The notes below the pieces were generated by a model, which was not told where the DNA came from, did no database searches, and saw nothing but the letters and a program-made list of their open reading frames with translations. Made by a program: the position numbers and the translations under genes. Shown here one piece after another: positions 10,201 to 18,144 of a stretch of DNA of 53,158 nucleotides. The stretch lies in IMG/VR virus record IMGVR_UViG_3300008952_000067, positions 1 through 53,158 of that record, one strand, 5' to 3'. How positions within the stretch are numbered: the stretch's first letter is position 1; each line of letters begins with the position of its first letter. This DNA comes from a virus.

Positions 10201-10684
10201 CAATAAATTGCATACCGCCCTGTAGACGGGAGTCATTGGTATGGGTGGTAATAGCGGTGTCATCTGCATCGGTGAGGGCCCCGCCGACGTGTTCTGGTAA
10301 CCGTGGAAGACCACTATATTCGTTATCGCTGCCGTCATTGCTAACGACGGAAAATCCAGCATTCTTCACGATACCGTGGGTGCTGGTGTTACTTATATCG
10401 GTAAGCGATTCATTTGCACCCGCCCCCAATACTCTCATATATGTGACCGCTTTTCGGTGCTTCAAAAATTCTCGAACTGCATACGGGCCAAACCTGTGAG
10501 GGTCGAGGCTACCGAATGTCGTCTCAAAGTCCGCAAACGAACCAACTGTCACTGGTACGAAGGCCGGTCCCTTTACTGCGGTACCGATAATACCCCCAGG
10601 GGTGCCAGTAGGCGATTGCTTACGTGCTGATAGATCAATTTCCTGTTCAAAAAATCCAGGCGATCGGAATGTCTGTTCTGCCAT
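7211..10684 (-). CDS. 18: Tail sheath protein (gp18-like), first copy
   Basis: A 1157-residue tail sheath paralogue, larger than T4 gp18. It begins MAEQTFRSPGFFEQEIDLSA and has GTAVKGPAFVPVTVGSFADF and TYMRVLGAG near the N-terminus. The C-terminal core includes AYPWFAPAGFNRGALD, KSALDRVNVRRMLLEVKR and PTRAIEFIAIDFII. I chose the ATG at 10684 because GGAG lies 9 bases upstream and the paralogue starts at the matching residue; an in-frame ATG lies 57 bases upstream. It lacks the 585-residue insert of its neighbour but is still about 500 residues longer than T4 gp18, with extra material between the N-terminal and C-terminal core segments. The two genes are 48 bases apart and in the same direction, consistent with ancient tandem duplication. 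Confidence 0.9.
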   Translation of the reverse strand: MAEQTFRSPGFFEQEIDLSARKQSPTGTPGGIIGTAVKGPAFVPVTVGSFADFETTFGSLDPHRFGPYAVREFLKHRKAVTYMRVLGAGANESLTDISNTSTHGIVKNAGFSVVSNDGSDNEYSGLPRLPEHVGGALTDADDTAITTHTNDSRLQGGMQFIVARHEVKVMESEGFPVFTDNDSMDSDGADDNMVNLVRASIMVSSGTRLLIADGDQDLSAVAWASTAPNDYATIVAHDASTSDRGTFKLILSSSTGVDYGRDEGVPGLRVMTASLDPSNVSYIGKILNTDPDKFQEHEHLLWCDYAVEAELASVDETTHSVALLRGHKANYSDRDGDTQAAGQREYLQSFGRFDTRYTTPTTSWIISQPYGGTEYELFRFESLSDGAWANDKLKVSIANLRASTDPAYEYGTFEVQIRKFSDTDLQKEVLESYPECNLDPQSDRYIARQIGDYKVLFDFDAEDDEERRMVISGKYPNRSSVVRVLMNDLVDSGDACLPKDMLPFGFRGVPALKTNQLLSDGTDAHANPSALLHADAAAVAVAEAGNGAGTGWRLFGHDPDNAAGDTALAGGDDQTETGLVSAIVPPLPFRFKCSRGSVYAGEEADLDATRNGGGDHSFIGHPGDNERADSRFYWGVKTTRTPETGSMSNAALNANVSSKANPLVAAYTRFQGIAKLDNVTTGSGADDLNNNKFTLARVAFSNPISEADGTLRDLQGDAGAIEAEITGSVGAHMLEAAYIRNGVVDSSTYCIEDALLLDSSPAVRPRMTLATLVHNNKIKFNRFSEYCKFTTIFYGGHDGVNTLDYDISRMNDRASSSDDDGKARSDFLDDGLLHAKDMTEPDTDPVEPNNTSGAGRENNIVASYRKAVNMMTDAMTVNTNILCIPGIRDAYVTSHAADRTKAYSKAIYLMDIPYFTEDNTRLFAGTPSHSLLKPDVRETAEAFESRALDNNYSATYFPDVYIDDPLNNLKVRVPASIAALASLAYNDKVAYPWFAPAGFNRGALDMVSNVTTRLTAGDRDNLYDSRINPIAVFPNAGFVIFGQKTMQMKKSALDRVNVRRMLLEVKRLIVSVANNILFEPNTPQTRARFIGAVQPLLALVQAQAGVESFQVVMDDTNNTIEDYDNNRLNGRIVVVPTRAIEFIAIDFIITKSGVMFE

Positions 10685-10731
10685 TAGAAGATTCTCCTTG
10701 GACTCATGTCGCTCTTTACTAAGTATTGGGT

Positions 10732-10740
10732 ATAATACCA
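10732..10740 (-). promoter_or_regulatory. Candidate extended -10 promoter upstream of sheath genes
   Basis: TGGTATTAT on the minus strand matches the extended -10 pattern TGnTATAAT at all but one position. It lies in the 85-base gap between the gp15-like and sheath genes, about 48 bases before the sheath ATG. The surrounding GGTATTATACC is also a small inverted repeat. No clear -35 was found. Confidence 0.3.
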
Positions 10741-10769
10741 AACTTCTTGTTTACTATGCTCTCTAAACA

Positions 10770-12128
10770 TTATATTTCCCCCAAATCTGAGGATAGGCCT
10801 TCACGATAGACGGTTTCTCCCTTTCTTTGGTTTCTCGTTTTAACTCTAACAATCTTGGTCACTTTCTCTCCAGTAAATGGATCATAACTAATCCGTAGGG
10901 TTTGCTGTACAGCATCGCTAGCTGTATATCCCCCAAGCGAGGCCTGAATCTTTTCTGGCGACTTCGCTCCTACGGATGATTTATATGACGCAGCTCGATT
11001 ATCGGCTGCAGCAATACTAGCGCCACGCTCATCAACTCCCGCTTGCCGAAGGGTTGATGCCGGCCCAGATGTCCCGATTCCCTGTCCGGGCAATGGAGAA
11101 TCCTTCACGGCAAAATCATGTAATATATATGCATTTACGTTGCTAGACTGTATCCCTGCTGGGACTGGATTAACTGGAACACCCCCAGGGCTATTGGACG
11201 CAAAGGCAGTTTCTGGTGCAGAGACATATTTTCGGAGCGCATTAGATGATCCAGGATAATCAGGCATTATAAGATAACCAGGTACGCTGACATTAAAGCT
11301 ATACTTTACTAGTCTCTCATCATCACTAAAATCTTCATAGTTACTAGCCGGGGAAACTGATGCATCGAAATATGCAACAAACCAATATCCCTTGTCAGAC
11401 TCGATTCGGTAACTACGGGCCCGTGAATCATGATAAGTTGTCATTACTGCAGACAATAAATCATTCATTTGCTGTGTATACTGCGCCCAAAATGTAACCT
11501 CATACTCTACTTGGAAAAACTTTGCAGGGGGCATCGTTATAATCTCGAACATATTTGCACCGTCGAGATGAGCCTTTACCCATTTTCCAGATCTAGTATC
11601 TTCATTAGGACTAACGTCAATTCTTCTAGAGGCTATCTCACCGGGCTCAGTCCCAGCACCATCGTCCGAACCTATTTTATGCTTTGTATGATCAGCACTC
11701 GCTTGATTCTTAAGGCCCCGCTTATTAAGCAATCTTTGATACCGAGGATCATCTTTACTAAGCTTTTTCTTAATAACACTCGGTCCACCCTGACCTGGAC
11801 CCATTCCGCGCTCTGGACTTTGATTTATCTCTGTACGCATGATCGAAACCAGTGGCAATATTAAGGCTCCCGCCTTATCTCGCAGTGGTTGTCTTCGGCG
11901 GAGGATGGCGAACCTTTCCCCAGTTGCAAAGATGACAGGTGCCCTTTTAGAGGCCCCCTCAAATATATGAAATAAGGGGATATCGTTGTTGAAAAGGTTA
12001 AATAGCGCTCGGTCAACATCTTCCAATGTACACGGCGGAAGATACTCATCTGTCGCGACATTTTGGCCTTCATACCCGGTCGGCTTTGAAACACCATCTA
12101 ACGTTGTTTTATCTAGTCTAGTTCCCAT
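10770..12128 (-). CDS. 15: Tail sheath stabiliser/terminator (gp15-like)
   Basis: A 452-residue protein resembling T4 gp15 (272 residues), which caps the sheath and joins tail to neck. Three segments correspond to what I recall of gp15: an early strand region around FAILRRRQPLRDKAGALILP, the block MPPAKFFQVEYEVTFWAQYT followed by QQMNDLLSAVMTTYH, and RLVKYSFNVSVPGYLIMPD. The C-terminal 150 residues are low-complexity and have no counterpart that I recall. It sits between the gp14-like neck gene (8 bases) and the sheath genes, as expected from T4 order 13-14-15-18. The start is ATG with AGGAGG 5 bases upstream. The call rests on both sequence pattern and synteny. Confidence 0.75.
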   Translation of the reverse strand: MGTRLDKTTLDGVSKPTGYEGQNVATDEYLPPCTLEDVDRALFNLFNNDIPLFHIFEGASKRAPVIFATGERFAILRRRQPLRDKAGALILPLVSIMRTEINQSPERGMGPGQGGPSVIKKKLSKDDPRYQRLLNKRGLKNQASADHTKHKIGSDDGAGTEPGEIASRRIDVSPNEDTRSGKWVKAHLDGANMFEIITMPPAKFFQVEYEVTFWAQYTQQMNDLLSAVMTTYHDSRARSYRIESDKGYWFVAYFDASVSPASNYEDFSDDERLVKYSFNVSVPGYLIMPDYPGSSNALRKYVSAPETAFASNSPGGVPVNPVPAGIQSSNVNAYILHDFAVKDSPLPGQGIGTSGPASTLRQAGVDERGASIAAADNRAASYKSSVGAKSPEKIQASLGGYTASDAVQQTLRISYDPFTGEKVTKIVRVKTRNQRKGETVYREGLSSDLGEI

Positions 12129-12136
12129 AATACCTC

Positions 12137-12802
12137 CTACTCATCACCGTAAAATGATGAATCAGTGGTACCTATGTTGGCCTTTGTAGATACCTCATGG
12201 GGACCTGAAATAGGCGCTTCCAGCTTACCATCTTCCTGTAATTGGCGTACATCGCCTGTTTTGCCTTCGCTATTTTCTTCAACGCCTCGCTGTTGTACAA
12301 ATGTATCTTGCACGGCGTCGGCATCGGTATTTTCTTCCGATGTAGGACCGATAGGCTTAAAGTTAATTTGTGCTTTCCGGGCCTGCTTACCGGTTATTTT
12401 ATAACCAGTTTGATGCTCAACCTGGCCGTAGACGTTTTTATCAACAATAGCAGAGATTATCTCAAAGAATAATTGTCCATAGCTAAAGTAATCTCCGGTC
12501 TGGACCTTTATGTCCTTATTTAGTAAGTCACGCGCATGAAGAAATACATCAATCGTAGCAGTCTCTTCCGCACCAAACCGAGTGGTCTTGAAAGACCCGG
12601 GTTGCCACTCAACTAGAGCGTCAATCTCGATTGGAGGGTCGAATACCTTCTCCATTGCTTCTTCATATACTGCGTGCACTTTTGTTAGATCCTCTCTAAT
12701 TCTGTAATAAAATATTTTCTGTCCAATAACATCCTTCGTGATTTCCTTCGTTAAATCTGAGATATAATCGATCTCACGTGGTGTTACAAAAAGCCTGGCC
12801 AT
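12137..12802 (-). CDS. 14: Neck protein (gp14-like)
   Basis: A 221-residue candidate for the T4 gp14 neck protein (256 residues in T4), which with gp13 seals the filled head and docks the tail. The central region VEWQPGSFKTTRFGAEETA, then FLHARDLLNKDIKVQTGDYF and QLFFEI, fits the gp14 pattern of a beta domain ending in a GDxxxF and LFEI signature. The C-terminal third is Glu/Gly-rich and probably flexible. It lies between the gp13-like and gp15-like genes with gaps of 10 and 8 bases, and its ATG has a TAGGAG site. The identification relies partly on synteny. Confidence 0.7.
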   Translation of the reverse strand: MARLFVTPREIDYISDLTKEITKDVIGQKIFYYRIREDLTKVHAVYEEAMEKVFDPPIEIDALVEWQPGSFKTTRFGAEETATIDVFLHARDLLNKDIKVQTGDYFSYGQLFFEIISAIVDKNVYGQVEHQTGYKITGKQARKAQINFKPIGPTSEENTDADAVQDTFVQQRGVEENSEGKTGDVRQLQEDGKLEAPISGPHEVSTKANIGTTDSSFYGDE

Positions 12803-12812
12803 AATTCATCTC

Positions 12813-14048
12813 CTACCCGACAATAATTGCTTTGCCTCCGGGAGGTGGCATATGACTTAAAATTTTGCGCATATTCTCTACAGTTCCAGCTTCATCCTCG
12901 ATCATTTTACTATATGTTAACTCAGTTAGAGTCTCACGTAGCTTCGTTGATAGATTCTCTTTCTCTTCACGGCCCTGCGTCACTAAGTCCGCACCGTTGA
13001 GCTGTAGTTCACCTCCCGGAATTGGGACAGAACCAAACTTTGATCTTATTAAACCTAATAATTCTTTACTTAGCGCTAACGTCATCTGGCGCATCCACTG
13101 TCGGCCCATGGAGTTGATTTTTCCAAACTCAAGATTACCGTATGGGATATTAGACAGATTGCTTACGCCATAAATTGTATCATCTTGATACGACGCGTTG
13201 AACGGATCGGGACTATACGCAACTCTTATCCATAGCTTCTTAGGATCATCGGCCGTAGGCTTCGGAAAAATTCGAATCTTAGTGCCTGATGTCCTATAAG
13301 AATAATTCGAACGGCGGACTCTATTGGAAATATCCATCTGGCCTGCGCGCAGGATGTCTTCGAAGACCGGTAATACATAGAAAACCGTCTCCGGTGTAAA
13401 TGACTCGAATGAAAACTCATTATTCAAATAATTGATTGCCGAGGAAGTATCAAAGAAACGATACGCCGCAGAGGGGGAGAAGTGCATGATCTCCATGATC
13501 TTCATCTTCGTCTTAAAGCTCCCCTGGAGGTCGAATATCTTATTATCATCCTCATCGACCAGATCATTATAGATATCGTAGTCCTGTTGATCCTTAACTA
13601 GCTGGATTGACCCAGACACAGAGTCGTATGATCCACCCATTCCCACATCGTGAGCATAAGGTGAGGCACGATGGAGCATGAACTCAAGGTTCTCCAGAGG
13701 ATACGTTTGCTCTTTGCCTGACGGACCCGTGTATAACGTCCTGTCTCTTGCATCGCCAGGTTGACCTTGCACAACTTGAGTAAAAGTGTCTACACTACCG
13801 GTGGGGATGCCAAGTAAATTCATTAACTGTGATTGCGCTTGGAACTCGTTTATGATGCTACCATACTCAAGGAACGATTCTTCAAAACAAGCCCAAACTT
13901 GCTTCTTTGTTAGTTCAACACTGAGGATATCATCACCGAGCTTTCTCTTAACAAAGGTCACCATTGCATCAGCCTCTTGCTGATATGCAACGTCTGCATC
14001 AAAAAATCCAAATGGAGTTGGATTAAGTGTCTGTGCAAATGTGGCCAT
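12813..14048 (-). CDS. 13: Neck protein (gp13-like)
   Basis: A 411-residue candidate for T4 gp13 (309 residues). The N-terminal FVKRKLGDDILSVELTKKQV and FEESFLEYGSIINEF resemble the gp13 opening, which has a basic residue cluster, LG, VEL and a helix. The C-terminal stretch (GRQWMRQMTLALSKELLGL, then SVPIPGGELQLNG, QGREEKENL) resembles the gp13 C-terminal helix followed by an LPGG-like turn. A middle segment of about 150 residues appears specific to this lineage. It is the first gene of the neck/tail block after a terminator, and an AATAATTAGATAG motif lies 28-40 bases upstream of the ATG, which has a TAGGAG site. The role at the head-tail joint is inferred from the family. Confidence 0.65.
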   Translation of the reverse strand: MATFAQTLNPTPFGFFDADVAYQQEADAMVTFVKRKLGDDILSVELTKKQVWACFEESFLEYGSIINEFQAQSQLMNLLGIPTGSVDTFTQVVQGQPGDARDRTLYTGPSGKEQTYPLENLEFMLHRASPYAHDVGMGGSYDSVSGSIQLVKDQQDYDIYNDLVDEDDNKIFDLQGSFKTKMKIMEIMHFSPSAAYRFFDTSSAINYLNNEFSFESFTPETVFYVLPVFEDILRAGQMDISNRVRRSNYSYRTSGTKIRIFPKPTADDPKKLWIRVAYSPDPFNASYQDDTIYGVSNLSNIPYGNLEFGKINSMGRQWMRQMTLALSKELLGLIRSKFGSVPIPGGELQLNGADLVTQGREEKENLSTKLRETLTELTYSKMIEDEAGTVENMRKILSHMPPPGGKAIIVG

Positions 14049-14075
14049 TGTTACTCCTATTAGGTGCGCCGCTCA

Positions 14076-14088
14076 CTATCTAATTATT
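14076..14088 (-). promoter_or_regulatory. Promoter-like motif AATAATTAGATAG (copy 1)
   Basis: This 13-base sequence is identical to that at 29338-29350 and nearly matches 334-345. It lies just downstream of a terminator and 28 bases before the gp13-like ATG. A late-promoter role is proposed because ATTAGATA/ATTAAATA resembles the T4 late -10 TATAAATA; this is inference. Confidence 0.3.
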
Positions 14089-14195
14089 CAGCGACACTGC
14101 CGATATTCCAGAGCAGCAGTTATAACAGCTTGAGAGATGACGGGACCTGTGCGGCGTTTACACACCCGCTCTCAGAAAAAAAATGAAAAAAAATG

Positions 14196-14220
14196 AAAAA
14201 GGCGGGCATTGCTGCCCGCC
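14196..14220 (-). terminator. Terminator with GCAA loop
   Basis: The minus strand has GGCGGGCA-GCAA-TGCCCGCC followed by TTTTT and a further T-rich tract. The 8-base GC-rich stem with a GNRA tetraloop lies 26 bases after the stop of the 282-residue gene and ends the unit of tandem paralogues downstream of the capsid gene. Confidence 0.9.
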
Positions 14221-14246
14221 TTATAAGTTGTGGACCCTAATTGTTA

Positions 14247-15095
14247 TTAGGCAACAACAACACCGGCACCCGGTGCCTTGCCGAATACCATCCAACCGTT
14301 ACCATCCCATACAAGGGCTAATAACATTGTTCGGTCAGCACTGTATGCAAAGGTAGCTGTCACGCTAGCAAGGCCGTCGTCAGATGCCGATACATAACCA
14401 GTGTATGTGACCGTCTGGTTCTGCCCTTCGGTATCACTGCGTGTAATGACCTTTACTGCACCGACGTGAGAACCGGCACCTAAAGTATATGCGGTAGCTG
14501 CCTCCATCTCACCTAACTGAGTACAGTCAAGAATTGATACACCATGAGTCTCTAATGCAAATGACTCTGAGTCGCCAGCACCGGCAAAACTCTGTGTTAC
14601 GGCACCTGTCATATTACCATTATCAGCAGTACCTGCTGCCTCATATGGCGTTGAGCCCTCGATTGCAAATGAACCGTCAGCATGAGCAGTCGCGTCGAGA
14701 TCAGCACCATCATTAACCGTAAGGCCGATATCGGCAGCCTCAAGAGCCACCTCTAGTGCAGCTGCCACAGCAGCGACTGCTGTTGCATCAACAACCTCAA
14801 CCATAACATACTCAATTGTATCCTCCACAGTTGGTCGTGTGGCGGGATCGGCATTATCAGAGGAGGTGAACCAAATGGTTACTTTCCCATTCGCGTTATA
14901 AACACTAAAGTATGTGCCATTCATATCGCTACCAGAGCCATCACTCCCATCCTGGGCACCATCAAGGACGGCAACTTGGACGACTTGTACTCCTAACGTT
15001 TTAATGGAAGGCTGGATCGCAACGCCCGTAACCTCGAATCCGCTTCCAGAATCCTGATATAATCCTTTTGCGGCTGTATAATTTACTTTTGGCAT
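14247..15095 (-). CDS. Virion-type protein, second of a tandem pair (282 aa)
   Basis: The product is a 282-residue acidic, Ala/Gly/Thr-rich paralogue of the gene immediately upstream. Both begin MPKVNYTAAKGLYQDSGSGF and share the order of an N-terminal beta region (VTIWFTSSDN), an Ala-rich helix, and a C-terminal domain of about 100 residues (HGVSILDCTQL, AYTLGAGSHVGAVKVITR, LALVWDGNGWMVFGKAPGAG). At the DNA level the two share an exact 39-base block (14610-14648 and 15463-15501). Placement just after the major capsid gene and a strong AAGGAG site suggest an abundant head decoration or head-associated protein; this is inference. It has no catalytic motif. It is likely co-transcribed with its partner, 10 bases away, and closed by a terminator. 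Confidence 0.7.
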   Translation of the reverse strand: MPKVNYTAAKGLYQDSGSGFEVTGVAIQPSIKTLGVQVVQVAVLDGAQDGSDGSGSDMNGTYFSVYNANGKVTIWFTSSDNADPATRPTVEDTIEYVMVEVVDATAVAAVAAALEVALEAADIGLTVNDGADLDATAHADGSFAIEGSTPYEAAGTADNGNMTGAVTQSFAGAGDSESFALETHGVSILDCTQLGEMEAATAYTLGAGSHVGAVKVITRSDTEGQNQTVTYTGYVSASDDGLASVTATFAYSADRTMLLALVWDGNGWMVFGKAPGAGVVVA

Positions 15096-15105
15096 GATTC
15101 GCTCC

Positions 15106-15936
15106 TTATGCTACTGATACGCCGGCACCCATTTTAACGATAACCCAACCATTCCCGTCCCAACAGAGAACGAGAGTTCGAGAATCCGTATCAGTGTCGC
15201 CACCAAATGTGAATGTTCGAGCTGCGAGTGTAGTATCATTAGCAAGAAAGCCTGTACAGGTTAAAGTGTTGTCAGTATTTTCGGTATCATCGCGTGTAAT
15301 GACTTTGAATGCACCAACGTGGGCGCCTGATGCAAGGGTGAATGCGGTAGCTGCCTCAAGGGAAGCTAACGATGAAAGATCAAGGACTGAAACACCATGG
15401 GGCTCCAGCGCAAATGTTCTCTCATCACCGGCACCTGCTGCGGTCTGTGTTACGGTACCATCCATATTACCATTATCAGCAGTACCTGCTGCCTCATATG
15501 GTGTGGCACCCTCAATTATGAAAGAACCATCACCGGCACCATCGTTAACCTCAAGGGCCGAGCATGCTGCTTCAATGGCCACCTCGGCCGCGGCTGCATT
15601 AGCAGCGATAACATCAGCGTCCGCGACGGTAACCTGGACATATATGTCAGTACCCTCGACCGATGGTACGGTAGCAGGTGAGGTATTGTCTGAGGACGTG
15701 AACCAGACAGTGACCTTATTTGTATGATCATAAACACTAAAATACAATCCGTTTACGTCTGCACCTGTTCCATTACCGAGCTCACCACCATTGGTGGTGC
15801 CGTCTAATGCTGCGACTGTTACAATTTGGCGTCCGAGTGACTTAACGGAGGGCTGGATTGCGACGCCGGCAACCGAAAACCCACTTCCAGAATCCTGGTA
15901 CAACCCCTTTGCGGCTGTGTAATTTACTTTTGGCAT
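15106..15936 (-). CDS. Virion-type protein, first of a tandem pair (276 aa)
   Basis: A 276-residue paralogue of the next gene, sharing MPKVNYTAAKGLYQDSGSGF at the start, WFTSSDN in the middle and a C-terminal domain ending LCWDGNGWVIVKMGAGV. Its Ala-rich central helix is followed by TPYEAAGTADNGNM, the same as in the partner. It is the first gene after the capsid terminator. The 161-base leader contains a candidate extended -10 promoter and an inverted repeat. The ATG has AGAAGGAG at good distance. A structural role, perhaps capsid decoration, is inferred from location and composition; the family is not recognised. Confidence 0.7.
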   Translation of the reverse strand: MPKVNYTAAKGLYQDSGSGFSVAGVAIQPSVKSLGRQIVTVAALDGTTNGGELGNGTGADVNGLYFSVYDHTNKVTVWFTSSDNTSPATVPSVEGTDIYVQVTVADADVIAANAAAAEVAIEAACSALEVNDGAGDGSFIIEGATPYEAAGTADNGNMDGTVTQTAAGAGDERTFALEPHGVSVLDLSSLASLEAATAFTLASGAHVGAFKVITRDDTENTDNTLTCTGFLANDTTLAARTFTFGGDTDTDSRTLVLCWDGNGWVIVKMGAGVSVA

Positions 15937-16063
15937 AATTTTTCTCCTTCTAATCTAGAGTTATAGCCCATATGCTTCCGGTGCGATGTATGGGTTCCAT
16001 CATTATGCTCGCTCCGGAACTATCATATACATATGGAACCAGAACGCAAACTGATCCATGTAT

Positions 16064-16072
16064 ATTGTACCA
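16064..16072 (-). promoter_or_regulatory. Candidate extended -10 promoter after capsid terminator
   Basis: TGGTACAAT on the minus strand lies about 26 bases downstream of the capsid-gene terminator and 128 bases before the next ATG. It matches the TGnTATAAT extended -10 with one change. It would restart transcription for the tandem 276/282-residue genes. Confidence 0.35.
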
Positions 16073-16097
16073 CATACACATGAGATTTGCACGAGAC

Positions 16098-16129
16098 AAA
16101 AAAAAGGGGGCAGTCCGAAGACTGCCCCC
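16098..16129 (-). terminator. Major capsid gene terminator with UUCG loop
   Basis: The minus strand reads GGGGGCAGTC-TTCG-GACTGCCCCC followed by eight T. The perfect 10-base stem with the very stable UUCG tetraloop begins 22 bases after the capsid stop codon. It is a textbook intrinsic terminator and could also stabilise the capsid mRNA 3' end. Confidence 0.95.
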
Positions 16130-16151
16130 AAGGTTTTAACCCGTTCTAAGA

Positions 16152-18089
16152 TTAGATGACGTTCATATCCAGTACGGTAACAGTACCGTAGAAGTCGGAA
16201 CGAACCATCTTCTTACCGTAGCGAGTCATGACACCCTTACGTGGGGTGAAGTCCTCAGGCTGGAAGATAGTAGGGGTAACAATGAGGGGCACGTACGGAG
16301 CGTAAACGTAACCGGTCTCAAGGTAGCTACCACCCTTGTATCCAACAAGGATTCTATTACGCGGGAAGTATGGGTCCTTGTAAACCGTAAAACGATTACT
16401 AAGGGTACCAGCCTTATCCGCGCCGATTGTCATCGGAGCACCAACCTGACCCTCGCCATCAAGGCTATAGGAAGGTCGATACATGACTGAAGACTCAAGG
16501 ATTGTTGCAACATCAGGTCCAACGACGATGAAGTTAGCGCTACCCCGAAGAGTCTTACGGTGAATTGTATTAGCAGCATCGATAATGGTCTCGATCAAAG
16601 TCTCGTACCATTCCCGAACTGTTCCAGTGAAGGCAGGCCCGCCAGCAAGGGACGAAGAAGCAGTTGCCTCAGCGCCAGTTTCCTTGTTGAGGAACTTACC
16701 AGGTGCACGGGACCAGTAAAGGTTCGCGCCATTTGCCTGTGTGAGGAGATCATTAAGAATCTCTCGGTCAATCTCTAGAGCGACCTGCTCGGACAGGATC
16801 TGGGTAAGCTCTACCTCAGCGTCGAGGCTGTGATAGGCATTCAGGTCCTGTGCAAGCTCTGGGGACCACTTGGCCTTGAGCTTACGAGACTGTGCAGTAA
16901 CTGCGACCGATTCAATCTTGATATCAATCTCTGGCATTGCAGCAGCACCTGCGGTTGTTGTACCAAGGAGGTCACCCTCAAAGGAAGGAACCACAAGAGT
17001 CGAACCATCATCATCCGTATCAAGGACTGAAGCCGCTGGGCCTTGTAGATCAATACTGGCCAGTGAGCTAGTATCAATAGCAACCCCTGTGCCGGACTTT
17101 CTTACAATTACCTTAAGCACTGCGTCTGTGTCCGTAGCGGCAATTAATGGATTCGCAGTAAAGGTACTACCATCCCATGTACCTAGCTCATTTAGACGCA
17201 GTACGTTCACAGCGTTAGAATTACCTTGTACTTCCTCCAATAAACCACTTGCGTGCATGCCACCACGATTGCCATCAGTATCACCCTCGATAAGAGCCAA
17301 CTGATTGACAAGGGAAAGGTCCATATTGGTGAAGATGTCGGCTGTGCCGGCCCCGTCGCGAAGATCGATGAACATTGCACTGTAGTAAGAAGTACCTTCA
17401 TCGATATGCTTGGAAATCTGCGGATCGAACATAATCAGTCGACCATCAGCGCCAGTATTGGCAAGATCATTCGTATCAGTGAATGTGCCACCTGCGAAGG
17501 CGCCACATGCATCATCTACGCCAGCAAGAGTACCAGCTGCGGCCGCACGGGTTGCATTATGGTCTAACACCTCACCCTCGTGGGTGTTTGTACGACGGGA
17601 GTAAGCAGTACCACCGAGGTCGTACATACCACCAACACCAAGGGAGCCAGAGCGAATGCCCTTACCACCTGGGCTGCTGTAAATGGACTCGCCCTCGTTC
17701 TGCCCACCGGCACCATCACTACCATATGTGTAATCCAGATAGAAAAGCAGTCCAGAAGGAAGGCTCATTGGCTGGATGCTAACAAGATCGTTAGCGATTA
17801 GTCCACCAAATACTCGGCGAACGATTGGGAAAGCCACATTCGAGAAGCCTCGAATATCGCCTGTTCCACTAGGATAACCTGTGCTACCACCGAGAGTATT
17901 CATCTCGCGGAGGAGCTGGCTAGCCTGATTCTCTAGCATACATGCCATGTTCTCGCGATTTACACCTCCGAGACCACGTAGAAGCCCTGTTCGGCTCCAC
18001 TTCTCAACCAAGCGTCGGTTTTGAGTGCCGAGATGGCGAGCACGAATGCCCTCCGTCAGCTGATTGAGAGAAAAACTTGAATTTGACAT
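16152..18089 (-). CDS. 23: Major capsid protein (gp23-like)
   Basis: A 645-residue homologue of T4 gp23 (521 residues), the shell-forming HK97-fold protein. The most diagnostic block is FPIVRRVFGGLIANDLVSIQ and PMSLPSGLLFYLDYTYG around residues 85-125. Further on are KLKAKWSPELAQDLNAYHSL with DAEVELTQILSEQVALEIDR, and a C-terminal GYKGGSYLETGYVYAPYVPL with TRYGKKMVR. The extra length is mostly between residues 125 and 390, a Gly/Asp/Thr-rich region that may form a surface-exposed insertion domain. The ATG has AAGGAG 6 bases upstream. N-terminal processing by the gp21-like protease is expected from the family, but I could not fix the cleavage site. A strong terminator follows. Confidence 0.95.
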   Translation of the reverse strand: MSNSSFSLNQLTEGIRARHLGTQNRRLVEKWSRTGLLRGLGGVNRENMACMLENQASQLLREMNTLGGSTGYPSGTGDIRGFSNVAFPIVRRVFGGLIANDLVSIQPMSLPSGLLFYLDYTYGSDGAGGQNEGESIYSSPGGKGIRSGSLGVGGMYDLGGTAYSRRTNTHEGEVLDHNATRAAAAGTLAGVDDACGAFAGGTFTDTNDLANTGADGRLIMFDPQISKHIDEGTSYYSAMFIDLRDGAGTADIFTNMDLSLVNQLALIEGDTDGNRGGMHASGLLEEVQGNSNAVNVLRLNELGTWDGSTFTANPLIAATDTDAVLKVIVRKSGTGVAIDTSSLASIDLQGPAASVLDTDDDGSTLVVPSFEGDLLGTTTAGAAAMPEIDIKIESVAVTAQSRKLKAKWSPELAQDLNAYHSLDAEVELTQILSEQVALEIDREILNDLLTQANGANLYWSRAPGKFLNKETGAEATASSSLAGGPAFTGTVREWYETLIETIIDAANTIHRKTLRGSANFIVVGPDVATILESSVMYRPSYSLDGEGQVGAPMTIGADKAGTLSNRFTVYKDPYFPRNRILVGYKGGSYLETGYVYAPYVPLIVTPTIFQPEDFTPRKGVMTRYGKKMVRSDFYGTVTVLDMNVI

Positions 18090-18144
18090 TTTTATCTCCT
18101 TATTGATTAATATCGTTAGTCAAAATAGTTAACGCAAGTTCCAA

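Noticed and set aside
15194-15727. 177-residue plus-strand open frame
   Set aside because: Antisense shadow of the 276-residue virion-type gene, whose paralogue confirms the minus-strand reading.
15950-16081. 43-residue open frame on the minus strand filling the gap after the capsid terminator
   Set aside because: No ribosome-binding site before its ATG, unremarkable composition, and it overlaps the promoter-like element and inverted repeat; more likely an untranslated leader.
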